Assembly (NCBI GenBank): GCA_021154065.1
Contig: JAJKJG010000114.1
Coordinates: 1 to 5,963, forward strand
DNA length: 5,963 nucleotides
From: Methylobacterium sp.
GTDB lineage: Bacteria; Pseudomonadota; Alphaproteobacteria; Rhizobiales; Beijerinckiaceae
Direction: 5' to 3'
The notes below the pieces were generated by a model that saw nothing but the letters and a program-made list of their open reading frames with translations, was not told where the DNA came from and did not search any database. This document shows, piece after piece, positions 1 through 5,831 of this stretch. The translations under genes were made by a program, and so were the position numbers. Positions within the stretch are counted from its first letter, which is position 1, and each line of letters opens with the position of its first letter.

Positions 1-167
1 CGCCTGCCAAAAGGGGCGCCGACGAGCGGTGTCGGACCGGACGGCGGCTTGGAGAACGAGCCGCACGAAGAACCGCGCGGGGCGCCAGGCGACTGGCATC
101 CTAAAAACATTGCGAGCCGGTCCCTGGCGTCCTGCTCCCTTGCTCTTTGACAGTGCGAAGACCTTTG

Positions 168-183
168 CCCGGGAACGCCCGGG
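168..183 (+). terminator. GC-rich hairpin, possible weak terminator
   Basis: CCCGGG at 168-173 and CCCGGG at 178-183 form a perfect 6-bp stem with an AACG loop. The stem is followed by GGATTT rather than a real T-run, so a classical intrinsic terminator is doubtful. Its place, after any upstream gene and about 75 bases before the 6S RNA, would suit insulation of the RNA from readthrough. That role is inferred. Confidence 0.25.
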
Positions 184-225
184 GGATTTGGCGCGCCATT
201 CTCGGTTCTCGACCAAAGGCCCCCC

Positions 226-254
226 TTCCGAATCCGCCGCGCCGTCGCTACATT
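226..254 (+). promoter_or_regulatory. Candidate 6S RNA promoter
   Basis: TACATT at 249-254 (4 of 6 to TATAAT) lies 17 bases after TTCCGA at 226-231, a weak -35 match. A start at about 259-262 would coincide with the first base of the 6S closing stem, which is the main reason to favour this site. It would also drive the cyclo-ligase gene by readthrough. The assignment rests on position more than on motif strength. Confidence 0.4.
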
Positions 255-258
255 ACGC

Positions 259-416
259 CCTGCGGGGCTGCGGGGTCCGTCAGGAGACTTATTCCCCGGG
301 GCCTTATCGATCCTCAAGGGAGCTGTCCCTGACCCGGTCCCTGGACCGGGACACACGGCGCCCACCTACGTTGTAGGTTCCCGGGATCGACCTCCAACGA
401 CCTTTGCGGCTCCGCG
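259..416 (+). ncRNA. ssrS: 6S RNA
   Basis: 6S RNA mimics an open promoter and sequesters the housekeeping RNA polymerase holoenzyme, mainly when growth slows. The sequence shows a long imperfect rod. The closing stem pairs 262-277 with 399-415, using G-U pairs and one bulged U. A central region contains TCGATCC (307-313) facing GGGATCGA (383-390). The top is a near-perfect CCCGGTCC/GGACCGGG hairpin around 340-360. The block from the CACGGCGCCCACCTACG segment to TTCCCGGGATCGA resembles alphaproteobacterial 6S RNAs as I remember them. The length of about 155-160 nt fits, and the position directly before a 5-formyl-THF cyclo-ligase gene is the classic 6S location. Ends are estimated from the closing stem and may be off by several bases. 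No intrinsic terminator follows, so the 3' end probably comes from processing of a longer transcript. Confidence 0.88.
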
Positions 417-427
417 CTTCTCCCTTC

Positions 428-1027
428 ATGCCCGACCCTCTCCCCGCCGCGATCAAGGACCGCATCCGGCAGGAGGCCTTCCGGCGCCGCGACGCGCTCG
501 ACCGGGATTTCCGCCGCGACGCCGCCCGCGCCATCGCCAAGCGCGCGCTCGAGCTTCCCGAGCTTGCCGACATCCAGCCGGTCGGCGGCTATTGGCCGAT
601 CCGCAGCGAGGTCGATCCGCGCCCGCTGATGCGCCGGCTGTTGAAGCGCGGCCAGGACGTGGCGCTGTCGCAGATCCTGCACCCGCGCCTGAGCTGGCGC
701 CTGTGGCGCCCCGGCGACCCGCTGATCAAGGGCGGCTTTGGCGTCCGCGAGCCCGGCCCCGATGCGCCCGAGTGCTTCCCCGTCGCGCTCCTCGTGCCGC
801 TTGCCGCCTTCGACCGGAACGGCGGCCGCGTCGGCTACGGCAAGGGCCATTTCGACCGCTCGATCGCGGCCTTGTCCGAGCTGCACCCGGTGCTCACCAT
901 CGGGCTCGCCTACGCGGCGCAGGAGATCGAGGCCGTGCCGGCAGAGGATCATGACCGGGTGCTTGACCTCGTCGTGACGGAAGCGGAAGTGATCCGCTCC
1001 TCTCATCCTGGCTCCTCCTCATCCTGA
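428..1027 (+). CDS. fau: 5-formyltetrahydrofolate cyclo-ligase (MTHF synthetase)
   Basis: Cytoplasmic enzyme that converts 5-formyl-THF to 5,10-methenyl-THF using ATP, returning folate to the one-carbon pool. The 199-residue protein has the family layout: a basic N-terminal helix (K10 to R30), the PVGGYWPIRSEVDP stretch (51-64), the nucleotide-binding loop NGGRVGYGKGHFDR (131-144), and PAEDHDRVLDLVVTE (171-185) near the end. Length is normal for the family. I chose ATG 428 because an in-frame TTG at 404 lies inside the 6S RNA stem and adds no conserved residues. There is no visible ribosome-binding site, and only about 11 bases separate the start from the 6S end. The gene probably shares the 6S transcript, as described for salA in Rhodobacter sphaeroides. 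The final residues (SSHPGSSSS) are not family-like; the last of them and the stop come from the palindromic repeat that follows. Confidence 0.93.
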   Translation: MPDPLPAAIKDRIRQEAFRRRDALDRDFRRDAARAIAKRALELPELADIQPVGGYWPIRSEVDPRPLMRRLLKRGQDVALSQILHPRLSWRLWRPGDPLIKGGFGVREPGPDAPECFPVALLVPLAAFDRNGGRVGYGKGHFDRSIAALSELHPVLTIGLAYAAQEIEAVPAEDHDRVLDLVVTEAEVIRSSHPGSSSS

Positions 1028-1056
1028 GGTGCGAGCCTAGCGAGCCTCGAAGGATG
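1018..1056. repeat. REP-like palindrome bridging two genes
   Basis: CATCCT at 1020-1025 and AGGATG at 1051-1056 are inverted, followed inward by GAGG (1026-1029) and CCTC (1045-1048). The loop carries a tandem 9-mer (GCGAGCCTA then GCGAGCCTC). I recall this sequence type (CATCCTGAGG...CCTCGAAGGATG) as a widespread intergenic repeat in rhizobial-type genomes. A partial copy of its edge, CTCATCCTG, also occurs at 1002-1010. The repeat is sandwiched so tightly that its T-GA makes the stop codon of the upstream gene and its last three bases are the ATG of the downstream gene. Confidence 0.7.
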
Positions 1057-1875
1057 CGCCTCCTCTTCCTCGGCGATATCGTCGGACGGCCCGGGCGCAG
1101 CGCCGTCGCGGCGCGGCTGCCGGCGCTGCGCGAGCGCTGGCGGCTCGATTGCGTCGTGATCAACGGCGAGAACGCCGCCGGCGGCTTCGGCATCACCGAG
1201 GCGATCTGCGACGAGATCCTGATGGCCGGGGCCGACGCCGTGACGCTCGGCAACCATTCCTGGGACCAGCGCGAGGCGCTCGTCTTCATCGAGCGCCAGC
1301 CGCGGCTCGTGCGCCCGGCGAATTTCCCGCCCGGCACGCCCGGCCGCGGCGCCGCCATGGTCGAGACCCGGAACGGCGGCCGCGTCCTCGTCGTCAACCT
1401 CATGGGCCGGCTGTACATGGACGCGCTCGACGACCCCTTCGCGGTCGCCGACCGCACGCTCGAAGAGACGCCGCTGCGCGAGGTCGCCGACGCCATCCTC
1501 GTCGACATCCACGCCGAGGCGACGAGCGAGAAGCAGGCGCTCGCCTACCATCTCGACGGCCGTGTCACCGTCGTCGTCGGAACCCACACCCATGTGCCGA
1601 CCGCTGACCATCGCATTCTGCCCGCCGGCACCGCCTACATGTCGGACGCCGGCATGTGCGGCGATTACGAATCGGTGCTCGGCATGGCCCGCGACGAGCC
1701 GCTGCGCCGCTTCCTGCAGAAGACGCCCGGCGCCCGCCTCGAGGCGGCCTCCGGCGAGGGCACGCTCAGCGGCCTCGCGATCGAGACCGACGACCGCACC
1801 GGCCTCAGCCTGCGCGTCGCGGCGGTACGGCTCGGGCCGACGATCGAGGAGACCTGGCCGAGGTTCTGGGATTGA
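1054..1875 (+). CDS. ymdB: YmdB-family metallophosphoesterase (TIGR00282 type)
   Basis: Member of the two-metal calcineurin-like phosphoesterases related to Bacillus subtilis YmdB, which hydrolyses 2',3'-cyclic nucleotides; the physiological role in alphaproteobacteria is not settled. All family metal and active-site positions are visible in the 273-residue protein: D8 (LGDIVG), E39-N40 (NGEN), N67-H68 (GNH), H153 (VDIHAEATSEK) and H178/H180 (GTHTH), plus the SDAGMCG loop at 197-203. Length equals the usual 260-280. No signal peptide or membrane segment is seen, so it is cytosolic. The start at 1054 is fixed by the canonical MRLLFLGDIVG opening. AAGG touches the ATG directly and so is too close to act as a normal ribosome-binding site; translation may depend on ribosomes ending 27 bases upstream. 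The neighbours suggest co-transcription with the cyclo-ligase gene. Confidence 0.92.
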   Translation: MRLLFLGDIVGRPGRSAVAARLPALRERWRLDCVVINGENAAGGFGITEAICDEILMAGADAVTLGNHSWDQREALVFIERQPRLVRPANFPPGTPGRGAAMVETRNGGRVLVVNLMGRLYMDALDDPFAVADRTLEETPLREVADAILVDIHAEATSEKQALAYHLDGRVTVVVGTHTHVPTADHRILPAGTAYMSDAGMCGDYESVLGMARDEPLRRFLQKTPGARLEAASGEGTLSGLAIETDDRTGLSLRVAAVRLGPTIEETWPRFWD

Positions 1876-1881
1876 CCGTGG

Positions 1882-1911
1882 TGGACCTTTCCCCGTGCCC
1901 CGCCCTATAAC
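1882..1911 (+). promoter_or_regulatory. Candidate promoter for yebC-ruvCAB
   Basis: TATAAC at 1906-1911 (5 of 6 to the consensus) sits 18 bases after TGGACC at 1882-1887 (4 of 6 to TTGACA). It lies in the only real gap between the phosphoesterase gene and yebC and is one of few A/T patches in this GC-rich DNA. Initiation near 1917-1919 would give a leader of about 65 bases. I see no LexA-type box for Alphaproteobacteria (GTTC-N7-GTTC) beside it, so no SOS control is evident. Confidence 0.5.
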
Positions 1912-1983
1912 GCCGCCGTTCCAAAAACCGCAGCGTCGAGGGCCGCCCGGGCCTTCCGCTCACCTGAAGGCTTGAGAGCGTCG

Positions 1984-2730
1984 ATGGCCGGACATTCCCA
2001 GTTCAAGAACATCATGCACAAGAAGGGGCGCGTCGACGCGCAGCGCTCCAAGATGTTCGGCAAGCTCGCCCGTGAGGTCACGGTCGCGGCAAAGCTCGGC
2101 CTGCCCGACCCAGACATGAACCCGAGGCTTCGCGCCGCCATCCTCGCCGCCCGGGCCGAGAACATGCCGAAGGACAACATCGAGCGCGCGATCAAGAAGG
2201 CGCAAGGCGGCGACGCCGAGAGCTACGACGAGATCCGCTACGAGGGCTACGGCCCCGGCGGCGCGGCGCTGATCGTCGAGGCGATGACCGACAACCGCAA
2301 CCGCACCGCGTCCGACATCCGCTCGGTGTTCACGAAGAGCGGCGGCAACCTGGCCGAGACCGGCGCCGTCGCCTTCATGTTCGACCGCGTCGGCGTCGTC
2401 GCCTTCGACGCCAAGGCCGCCGATGCCGACACGATGCTCGAGGCCGCAATCGAGGCCGGCGCCAACGACGTGATCTCGAGCCCGGACGGCCACGAGGTCT
2501 ACTGCGACCAGGGCGCGCTCGGCGAGGTCACGAAGGCGCTCGAGGCGCGCTTCGGCGAGCGGCGGAAATCGGCGCTGGTCTGGCGTGCCCAGAACACCAT
2601 CGACGTCGACGACGAGGCGGCCGAGAAGCTCATCCGCCTCGTCGAGTCGCTCGAGGACCACGACGACGTGCAGAACGTGTTCGTGAACTTCGAGGTCTCG
2701 GAGGCCGCGATGGCGCAGATGGGGGTGTGA
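1984..2730 (+). CDS. yebC: YebC/PmpR family protein (TACO1 homologue)
   Basis: Cytoplasmic protein of the near-universal YebC/PmpR/TACO1 family. Members have been described both as DNA-binding transcription regulators and, more recently, as translation factors that help ribosomes through difficult stretches such as polyproline; which role holds here cannot be read from sequence. The 248 residues match the usual length. The signature N-terminus [20 protein letters not shown] (1-20; most relatives have KW where this has QF) is followed by YEGYGPGG (86-93), TDNRNRT (102-108) and the glycine-rich [15 protein letters not shown] stretch (119-133). ATG 1984 is chosen because it begins the signature; a TTG 12 bases upstream adds nothing conserved. 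GAGAG at 1974-1978 is a modest ribosome-binding site five bases before the ATG. The stop codon overlaps the start of ruvC, the typical partner. Confidence 0.95.
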   Translation: MAGHSQFKNIMHKKGRVDAQRSKMFGKLAREVTVAAKLGLPDPDMNPRLRAAILAARAENMPKDNIERAIKKAQGGDAESYDEIRYEGYGPGGAALIVEAMTDNRNRTASDIRSVFTKSGGNLAETGAVAFMFDRVGVVAFDAKAADADTMLEAAIEAGANDVISSPDGHEVYCDQGALGEVTKALEARFGERRKSALVWRAQNTIDVDDEAAEKLIRLVESLEDHDDVQNVFVNFEVSEAAMAQMGV

Positions 2731-3221
2731 GCGCGATCCGCATTCTCGGCATCGACCCCGGCCTTCGCCGCACCGGCTGGGGGCTCGTCACGATCGAGGG
2801 CTCGCGGCTCGGCTTCGTGGCCTGCGGGACCGTCGTCTCGAACGACAAGGCGGCGCGCGCCGAGCGCCTGCGCCAGCTCCATGACGGCCTTGCCGCGGTC
2901 GTCGCCGACCTTAGCCCCGACGAGGCCGCGGTCGAGGAGACCTTCGTCAACCGCGACGCGCAGGCGACGCTGAAGCTCGGCCATGCCCGCGGCATCGCGC
3001 TCGTGGTGCCGGCGCTCGCCGGGCTGCCGGTCGCCGAATACGCCGCGAACCTCGTCAAGAAGACCGTCGTCGGCGCCGGGCATGCCGAGAAGCGGCAGAT
3101 CCAGGCCATGATCCGGGTGCTGCTGCCGAAGGCCGACCCGGCGAGCGACGACGCCGCGGACGCCCTCGCCATCGCCATCACCCACGCCCATCACCGCAAG
3201 GCGCGCGCGCTTGTGGGCTGA
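2727..3221 (+). CDS. ruvC: Crossover junction endodeoxyribonuclease RuvC
   Basis: Dimeric RNase H-fold nuclease that cuts Holliday junctions symmetrically, working with RuvAB in recombinational repair. The four catalytic acids are present in the 164-residue protein: D10 (GIDPG), E70 (AAVEETF), D142 and D145 ([15 protein letters not shown]). These correspond to D7, E66, D138 and D141 of E. coli RuvC. The length is slightly below E. coli's 173 because of a shorter C-terminus. Translation starts at GTG 2727, inside the yebC stop (GTGA, 4-base overlap). A G-run at 2721-2725 is too close to be a standard ribosome-binding site, so ribosomes finishing yebC probably restart here. That coupling plus the GTG should keep RuvC levels low; this is inference. 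Confidence 0.96.
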   Translation: MSAIRILGIDPGLRRTGWGLVTIEGSRLGFVACGTVVSNDKAARAERLRQLHDGLAAVVADLSPDEAAVEETFVNRDAQATLKLGHARGIALVVPALAGLPVAEYAANLVKKTVVGAGHAEKRQIQAMIRVLLPKADPASDDAADALAIAITHAHHRKARALVG

Positions 3222-3378
3222 TGGTTGCTGACGCTTCATCGAATCGCATGACCTGCTAAACCGGGTGTCATCCCGGACGGCGGCAAGGCCGATCCGGGAT
3301 CCACCGGCGCTACCGAGCGTGGCTGTGGATCCCGGCTTTCCGCTGCGCTCCGGCCGGGATGACCGGCGAGGTGGTGGT
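3222..3378. other. ruvC-ruvA intergenic gap
   Basis: This 157-base gap interrupts what is otherwise a nearly gapless gene run. Most of it is the two-unit palindrome at 3267-3363. The first 45 bases contain no clear promoter. The last bases carry the ruvA ribosome-binding site (GAGG at 3368-3371). The reading frame of ruvA stays open backward through the repeat to 3265, but that extension is repeat sequence, not RuvA. Confidence 0.7.
3267..3363. repeat. BIME-like double palindromic repeat
   Basis: Two REP-like units lie head to head. The outer arms GTCATCCCGG (3267-3276) and CCGGGATGAC (3354-3363) are perfect 10-base inverted copies. The inner arms CCGGGATCCA (3294-3303) and TGGATCCCGG (3326-3335) are also perfect. 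Each half can fold alone as well: ATCCCGG 3270-3276 with CCGGGAT 3294-3300, and ATCCCGG 3329-3335 with CCGGGAT 3354-3360. The block TTTCCGCTGCGCTCCGGCC next to the right outer arm is typical of a repeat I recall as abundant in alphaproteobacterial intergenic DNA. As RNA it would form one long rod or two hairpins between ruvC and ruvA. Confidence 0.8.
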
Positions 3379-3996
3379 TTGATCGGCAAGCTGCGCGGCG
3401 TGATCGACAGCTACGGCGAGGACTTCGTCATCGTCGACGTCGGCGGCGTCGGATACCTCGTGCATTGCTCGTCGCGCACGCTCCAGCACCTGCCCTCGGT
3501 CGGCGAGGCGGCGACGCTGTCGATCGAGACCCATGTCCGCGAGGACATGATCCGGCTTTTCGGCTTCCGCTCCGACCAGGAGCGGGAGTGGTTTCGCCTC
3601 CTGCAGACGGTGCAGGGCGTCGGCGCCAAGGTCGCGCTGGCGATCCTCTCGACGCTCGACTCGGGCGCGCTCGCGACCGCGGCCGCGACCGGCGACAAGG
3701 CCGCCGTTGCCCGCGCGCCGGGCGTCGGCCCGAAGCTCGCCGCCCGCATCGTCGCCGAGCTCAAGGACAAGGCGCCGGCCTTCGGCGCCGTCGATCCGGC
3801 GCTGATCCGGCTCTCCGATGCCGTCGACGACAGGCGCGCGCCGCAGCCCGTGTCGGATGCGGTCTCGGCCCTCGTCAATCTCGGCTATGCGCAAGGACAG
3901 GCCTCCGCCGCCATCGCCGCGGCGCTTCGCCAGGCCGGCGAGGCGGCGGAGGCGAAGACGCTGATCCGGCTGGGGTTGCGGGAGCTGGCGCGGTGA
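3379..3996 (+). CDS. ruvA: Holliday junction branch migration protein RuvA
   Basis: RuvA tetramers bind the four-way junction and load the RuvB motors. The 205-residue protein has the three expected domains. An OB-fold domain (about 1-62) includes the acidic pin E55-D56 ([13 protein letters not shown]), in the same positions as E. coli RuvA. A double helix-hairpin-helix domain follows, with VQGVGAK (78-84) and APGVGPK (113-119). After a linker at roughly 135-160, a C-terminal RuvB-binding domain contains VSALVNLGY (about 162-170). I chose TTG 3379 because it yields the canonical IGKLRG opening and the family length, with GAGG at 3368-3371 seven bases upstream. The longer open frame back to 3265 only translates the palindromic repeat. 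The stop is one base before the ruvB ATG. Confidence 0.95.
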   Translation: MIGKLRGVIDSYGEDFVIVDVGGVGYLVHCSSRTLQHLPSVGEAATLSIETHVREDMIRLFGFRSDQEREWFRLLQTVQGVGAKVALAILSTLDSGALATAAATGDKAAVARAPGVGPKLAARIVAELKDKAPAFGAVDPALIRLSDAVDDRRAPQPVSDAVSALVNLGYAQGQASAAIAAALRQAGEAAEAKTLIRLGLRELAR

Positions 3997-3997
3997 C

Positions 3998-5056
3998 ATG
4001 AACGCCACCCCGAGCCGCCTCCTCACCCCCGAGCGCCGCGAGGACGACGCCGATGCGTCGCTGCGGCCGCAGGTGCTGGCCGAATTCATCGGCCAGAAGC
4101 AGGCGCGGGCGAACCTCCAGGTCTTCATCGGCTCGTCGAAGGCCCGCAAGGACGCGCTCGACCACGTGCTCTTCGTCGGGCCGCCCGGCCTCGGCAAGAC
4201 GACGCTCGCCCAGATCGTCGCCCGCGAGCTCGGGGTCAACTTCCGCTCGACCTCCGGGCCGGTGATCGCCAAGGCCGGCGACCTCGCGGCCCAGCTGACC
4301 AATCTCGAAGAGCGGGACGTGCTCTTCATCGACGAGATCCACCGCCTCAACCCGGCGGTCGAGGAGATCCTCTACCGGGCCATGGAGGACTACCAGCTCG
4401 ACCTCATCATCGGCGAGGGGCCGGCGGCGCGCTCGGTCAAGATCGAGCTGCCGAAGTTCACGCTCATCGGCGCAACGACCCGCGCCGGGCTCCTCACGAC
4501 GCCGCTCCGCGACCGCTTCGGCATCCCGATCCGGCTCGAGTTCTACACCGTCGACGAGCTTGAGCTGATCGTGAAGCGCGGCGCCCGCGTGCTCGGCATC
4601 GGCATGTCCGAGGACGGCGCGAACGAGATCGCCAAGCGCTCGCGCGGCACGCCGCGCATCGCCGGGCGGCTGCTGCGGCGCGTGCGCGATTTCGCGCTCG
4701 TCGAGGAAGCCGGCGCCGTCACCCGCGAGGTCGCCGACAGCGCCTTGAAATTCCTCGACGTCGACCCGATCGGGCTCGACCTCATGGACCGCAAGTACCT
4801 CTTGACCATCGCGAATTCCTTCGGCGGCGGGCCGGTCGGAATCGAGACCATGGCGGCGGCGCTGTCCGAGCCCCGGGACGCCATCGAGGAGATCATCGAG
4901 CCGTTCCTGATCCAGCGCGGCTTCGTCCAGCGCACGCCGCGCGGCCGCGTGCTGACGCCGCACGCCTTCCGCCATCTCGGCCTGCCCGAGCCGCAGCGCG
5001 ATCCGGCGGTGCAGTTCGGGCTGTTCCAGAACGGCGCCGGCGCCGTGGACGAATAG
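3998..5056 (+). CDS. ruvB: Holliday junction branch migration ATPase RuvB
   Basis: AAA+ hexameric motor that pumps DNA through the RuvA-bound junction. The 352-residue protein contains Walker [10 protein letters not shown] (61-69, K67), Walker B DEIH (112-115), sensor 1 GATTRAG (158-164), the arginine-finger region PLRDRFG (169-175) and sensor 2 GTPRIAGR (217-224). A C-terminal winged-helix domain (about 265-335) ends in the family-typical [15 protein letters not shown]. An acidic, poorly conserved stretch precedes the core (about 12-20), as in other alphaproteobacterial RuvB. The length is slightly above E. coli's 336. ATG 3998 follows the ruvA stop by one base; GGAG at 3981-3984 inside ruvA is rather distant, so coupling to ruvA is likely. 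Confidence 0.97.
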   Translation: MNATPSRLLTPERREDDADASLRPQVLAEFIGQKQARANLQVFIGSSKARKDALDHVLFVGPPGLGKTTLAQIVARELGVNFRSTSGPVIAKAGDLAAQLTNLEERDVLFIDEIHRLNPAVEEILYRAMEDYQLDLIIGEGPAARSVKIELPKFTLIGATTRAGLLTTPLRDRFGIPIRLEFYTVDELELIVKRGARVLGIGMSEDGANEIAKRSRGTPRIAGRLLRRVRDFALVEEAGAVTREVADSALKFLDVDPIGLDLMDRKYLLTIANSFGGGPVGIETMAAALSEPRDAIEEIIEPFLIQRGFVQRTPRGRVLTPHAFRHLGLPEPQRDPAVQFGLFQNGAGAVDE

Positions 5057-5067
5057 CCCTCCGGTCT

Positions 5068-5127
5068 CCGCGCTTTCGCCATCTTTCTGGGTCGTGTGGC
5101 GCGACGGAAGCCGGGCCGGAAGCGCGG
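5068..5127. repeat. Short inverted repeat between ruvB and ybgC
   Basis: CCGCGCTT (5068-5075) and AAGCGCGG (5120-5127) are perfect 8-base inverted copies separated by 44 bases. The pair lies in the 114-base gap after ruvB and before the preferred ybgC start. It could be an RNA stem in the leader of ybgC, but this length in GC-rich DNA may be chance. Confidence 0.3.
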
Positions 5128-5170
5128 CTGGCGAGCGAGCGTCAGGCGACCCGTGGATCTCGATCGGCAG

Positions 5171-5632
5171 ATGGGCCTGAGGCCGACCGAAGGGACGATC
5201 GTCGCGGGCCGTCACCTTCTCCCCATGCGCGTCTACTACGAGGACACGGACTGGTCCGGCGTCGTCTACCACGCGAGCTACCTGCGCTTCCTCGAGCGCG
5301 GCCGGACCGAGTTCCTGCGCGCCGCCGGCGTCGACCAGTCGATCCTCCACGCCGAGGGCGAGGGGCTGACCTTCGCCGTCCGGCGGATGACGATCGACTA
5401 CCTCCGGGCGGCCCGCATGGACGACGTGCTCCTGGTCGAGACCCACACCGGCGAGGTCCGCGGCGCCTCGCTCGTCATCGCTCAGCGCATCCTCCGGAAC
5501 AGCGAGCCCCTCGTCACGGCCGACGTCCGCGTCGCCGCGATCATCGGCGGGCGCCCGGCCCGCATTCCGGACGGCTTGAGGGCGATCCTGGCGCCGCCCG
5601 AACTCCACCCGGGAGCGCAAGTCTCGGCGTGA
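5171..5632 (+). CDS. ybgC: YbgC-family acyl-CoA thioesterase (tol-pal associated)
   Basis: Hot-dog fold thioesterase of the 4HBT/YbgC group, which hydrolyses acyl-CoA or acyl-ACP and in many proteobacteria is the first gene of the tol-pal cell-envelope cluster. The motif VYYEDTDWSGVVYHASYLRF (21-40) carries the catalytic aspartate D27, matching D18 of E. coli YbgC, followed by ERGRTEFLR. The core continues through FAVRRMTIDYLRAARMDD and GASLVIAQRI to IPDGLRAIL. With ATG 5171 the protein is 153 residues, close to the usual 135-150. GTG codons at 5153 and 5096 are in frame and would add 6 or 25 mostly basic residues without family similarity; no ribosome-binding site clearly settles the choice. 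The gap of 114 bases from ruvB is compatible with one transcript. Confidence 0.9.
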   Translation: MGLRPTEGTIVAGRHLLPMRVYYEDTDWSGVVYHASYLRFLERGRTEFLRAAGVDQSILHAEGEGLTFAVRRMTIDYLRAARMDDVLLVETHTGEVRGASLVIAQRILRNSEPLVTADVRVAAIIGGRPARIPDGLRAILAPPELHPGAQVSA

Positions 5633-5768
5633 CCGCCGGCGGGACGCCCGGCCTCGATCCACTGTAGCGTGCCGGGTTGTCATGAGCCTCCTCGCCGGGT
5701 TGGGAGCGGGCACGGCTTTGCCGCCGCGCGGCCGCGTCGGCCGTCGGGTTCGTTGGGCGATCGCCGAA

Positions 5769-5810
5769 GTCGAGGGGCGTGGGACGCCGAACGACTCATA
5801 TTTTAGTTTT
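5769..5810 (+). terminator. Possible intrinsic terminator after ybgC
   Basis: GGCGT (5776-5780), loop GGG, ACGCC (5784-5788) form a tight hairpin. The outer pair GTCG (5769-5772) with CGAC (5792-5795) extends it across a small internal loop. A T-rich tract, TCATATTTTAGTTTT (5796-5810), follows at once, the only such tract in the window. The T tract is interrupted, so efficiency is uncertain. It would end the ruvCAB-ybgC transcript about 140 bases after ybgC. The right arm can also pair with downstream copies (see the inverted repeat at 5777-5831). Confidence 0.42.
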
Positions 5811-5831
5811 GGAGCCTTTCGGCGTCCCCGC
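5777..5831. repeat. Long inverted repeat with AT-rich loop
   Basis: GGGACGCCGAA (5781-5791) and TTCGGCGTCCC (5818-5828) are perfect 11-base inverted copies. Beyond a bulged T at 5780, GCG (5777-5779) pairs with CGC (5829-5831), giving a 14-bp stem around a 26-base AT-rich loop. This fold excludes the terminator-like hairpin at 5769-5795 because both use ACGCC at 5784-5788. A further perfect partner for ACGCCGAACG (5784-5793) is CGTTCGGCGT at 5896-5905. Confidence 0.6.

Larger units (their letters stand above)
1..258. other. Gene-free upstream segment
   Basis: No coding region is convincing here. Frame 1 is open from the window edge to a TGA at 148-150 (49 codons) and could be the tail of a gene starting outside, but the translation (proline-, glycine- and acid-rich, ending in a Ser/Leu/Ala stretch) matches nothing I recognise. 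In related genomes zapA often lies upstream of the 6S RNA; I cannot recognise its C-terminus here. The segment holds a strong GC hairpin (168-183) and a possible promoter (226-254). A perfect TTGACA at 147-152 has no matching -10 element downstream. Confidence 0.5.

Noticed and set aside
147..152. Perfect TTGACA -35 hexamer
   Set aside because: No acceptable -10 hexamer lies 15-19 bases downstream; that interval leads into the CCCGGG hairpin.
29..376. A 115-codon plus-strand frame across the window start
   Set aside because: It runs into the 6S RNA, has no ribosome-binding site or family features, and its composition is that of chance GC-rich translation.
404..427. TTG 404 as an earlier start of the cyclo-ligase
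   Set aside because: It lies in the 6S RNA closing stem and adds eight residues without family similarity; ATG 428 is better.
3265..3378. N-terminal extension of RuvA to 3265
   Set aside because: The extension translates a palindromic intergenic repeat, and TTG 3379 has GAGG seven bases upstream and gives the family-standard N-terminus.
3875..5713. A 612-codon open frame on the minus strand opposite ruvB and ybgC
   Set aside because: It mirrors the codon pattern of the plus-strand genes in GC-rich DNA, has no recognisable domain, and the plus-strand RuvB and YbgC are certain.
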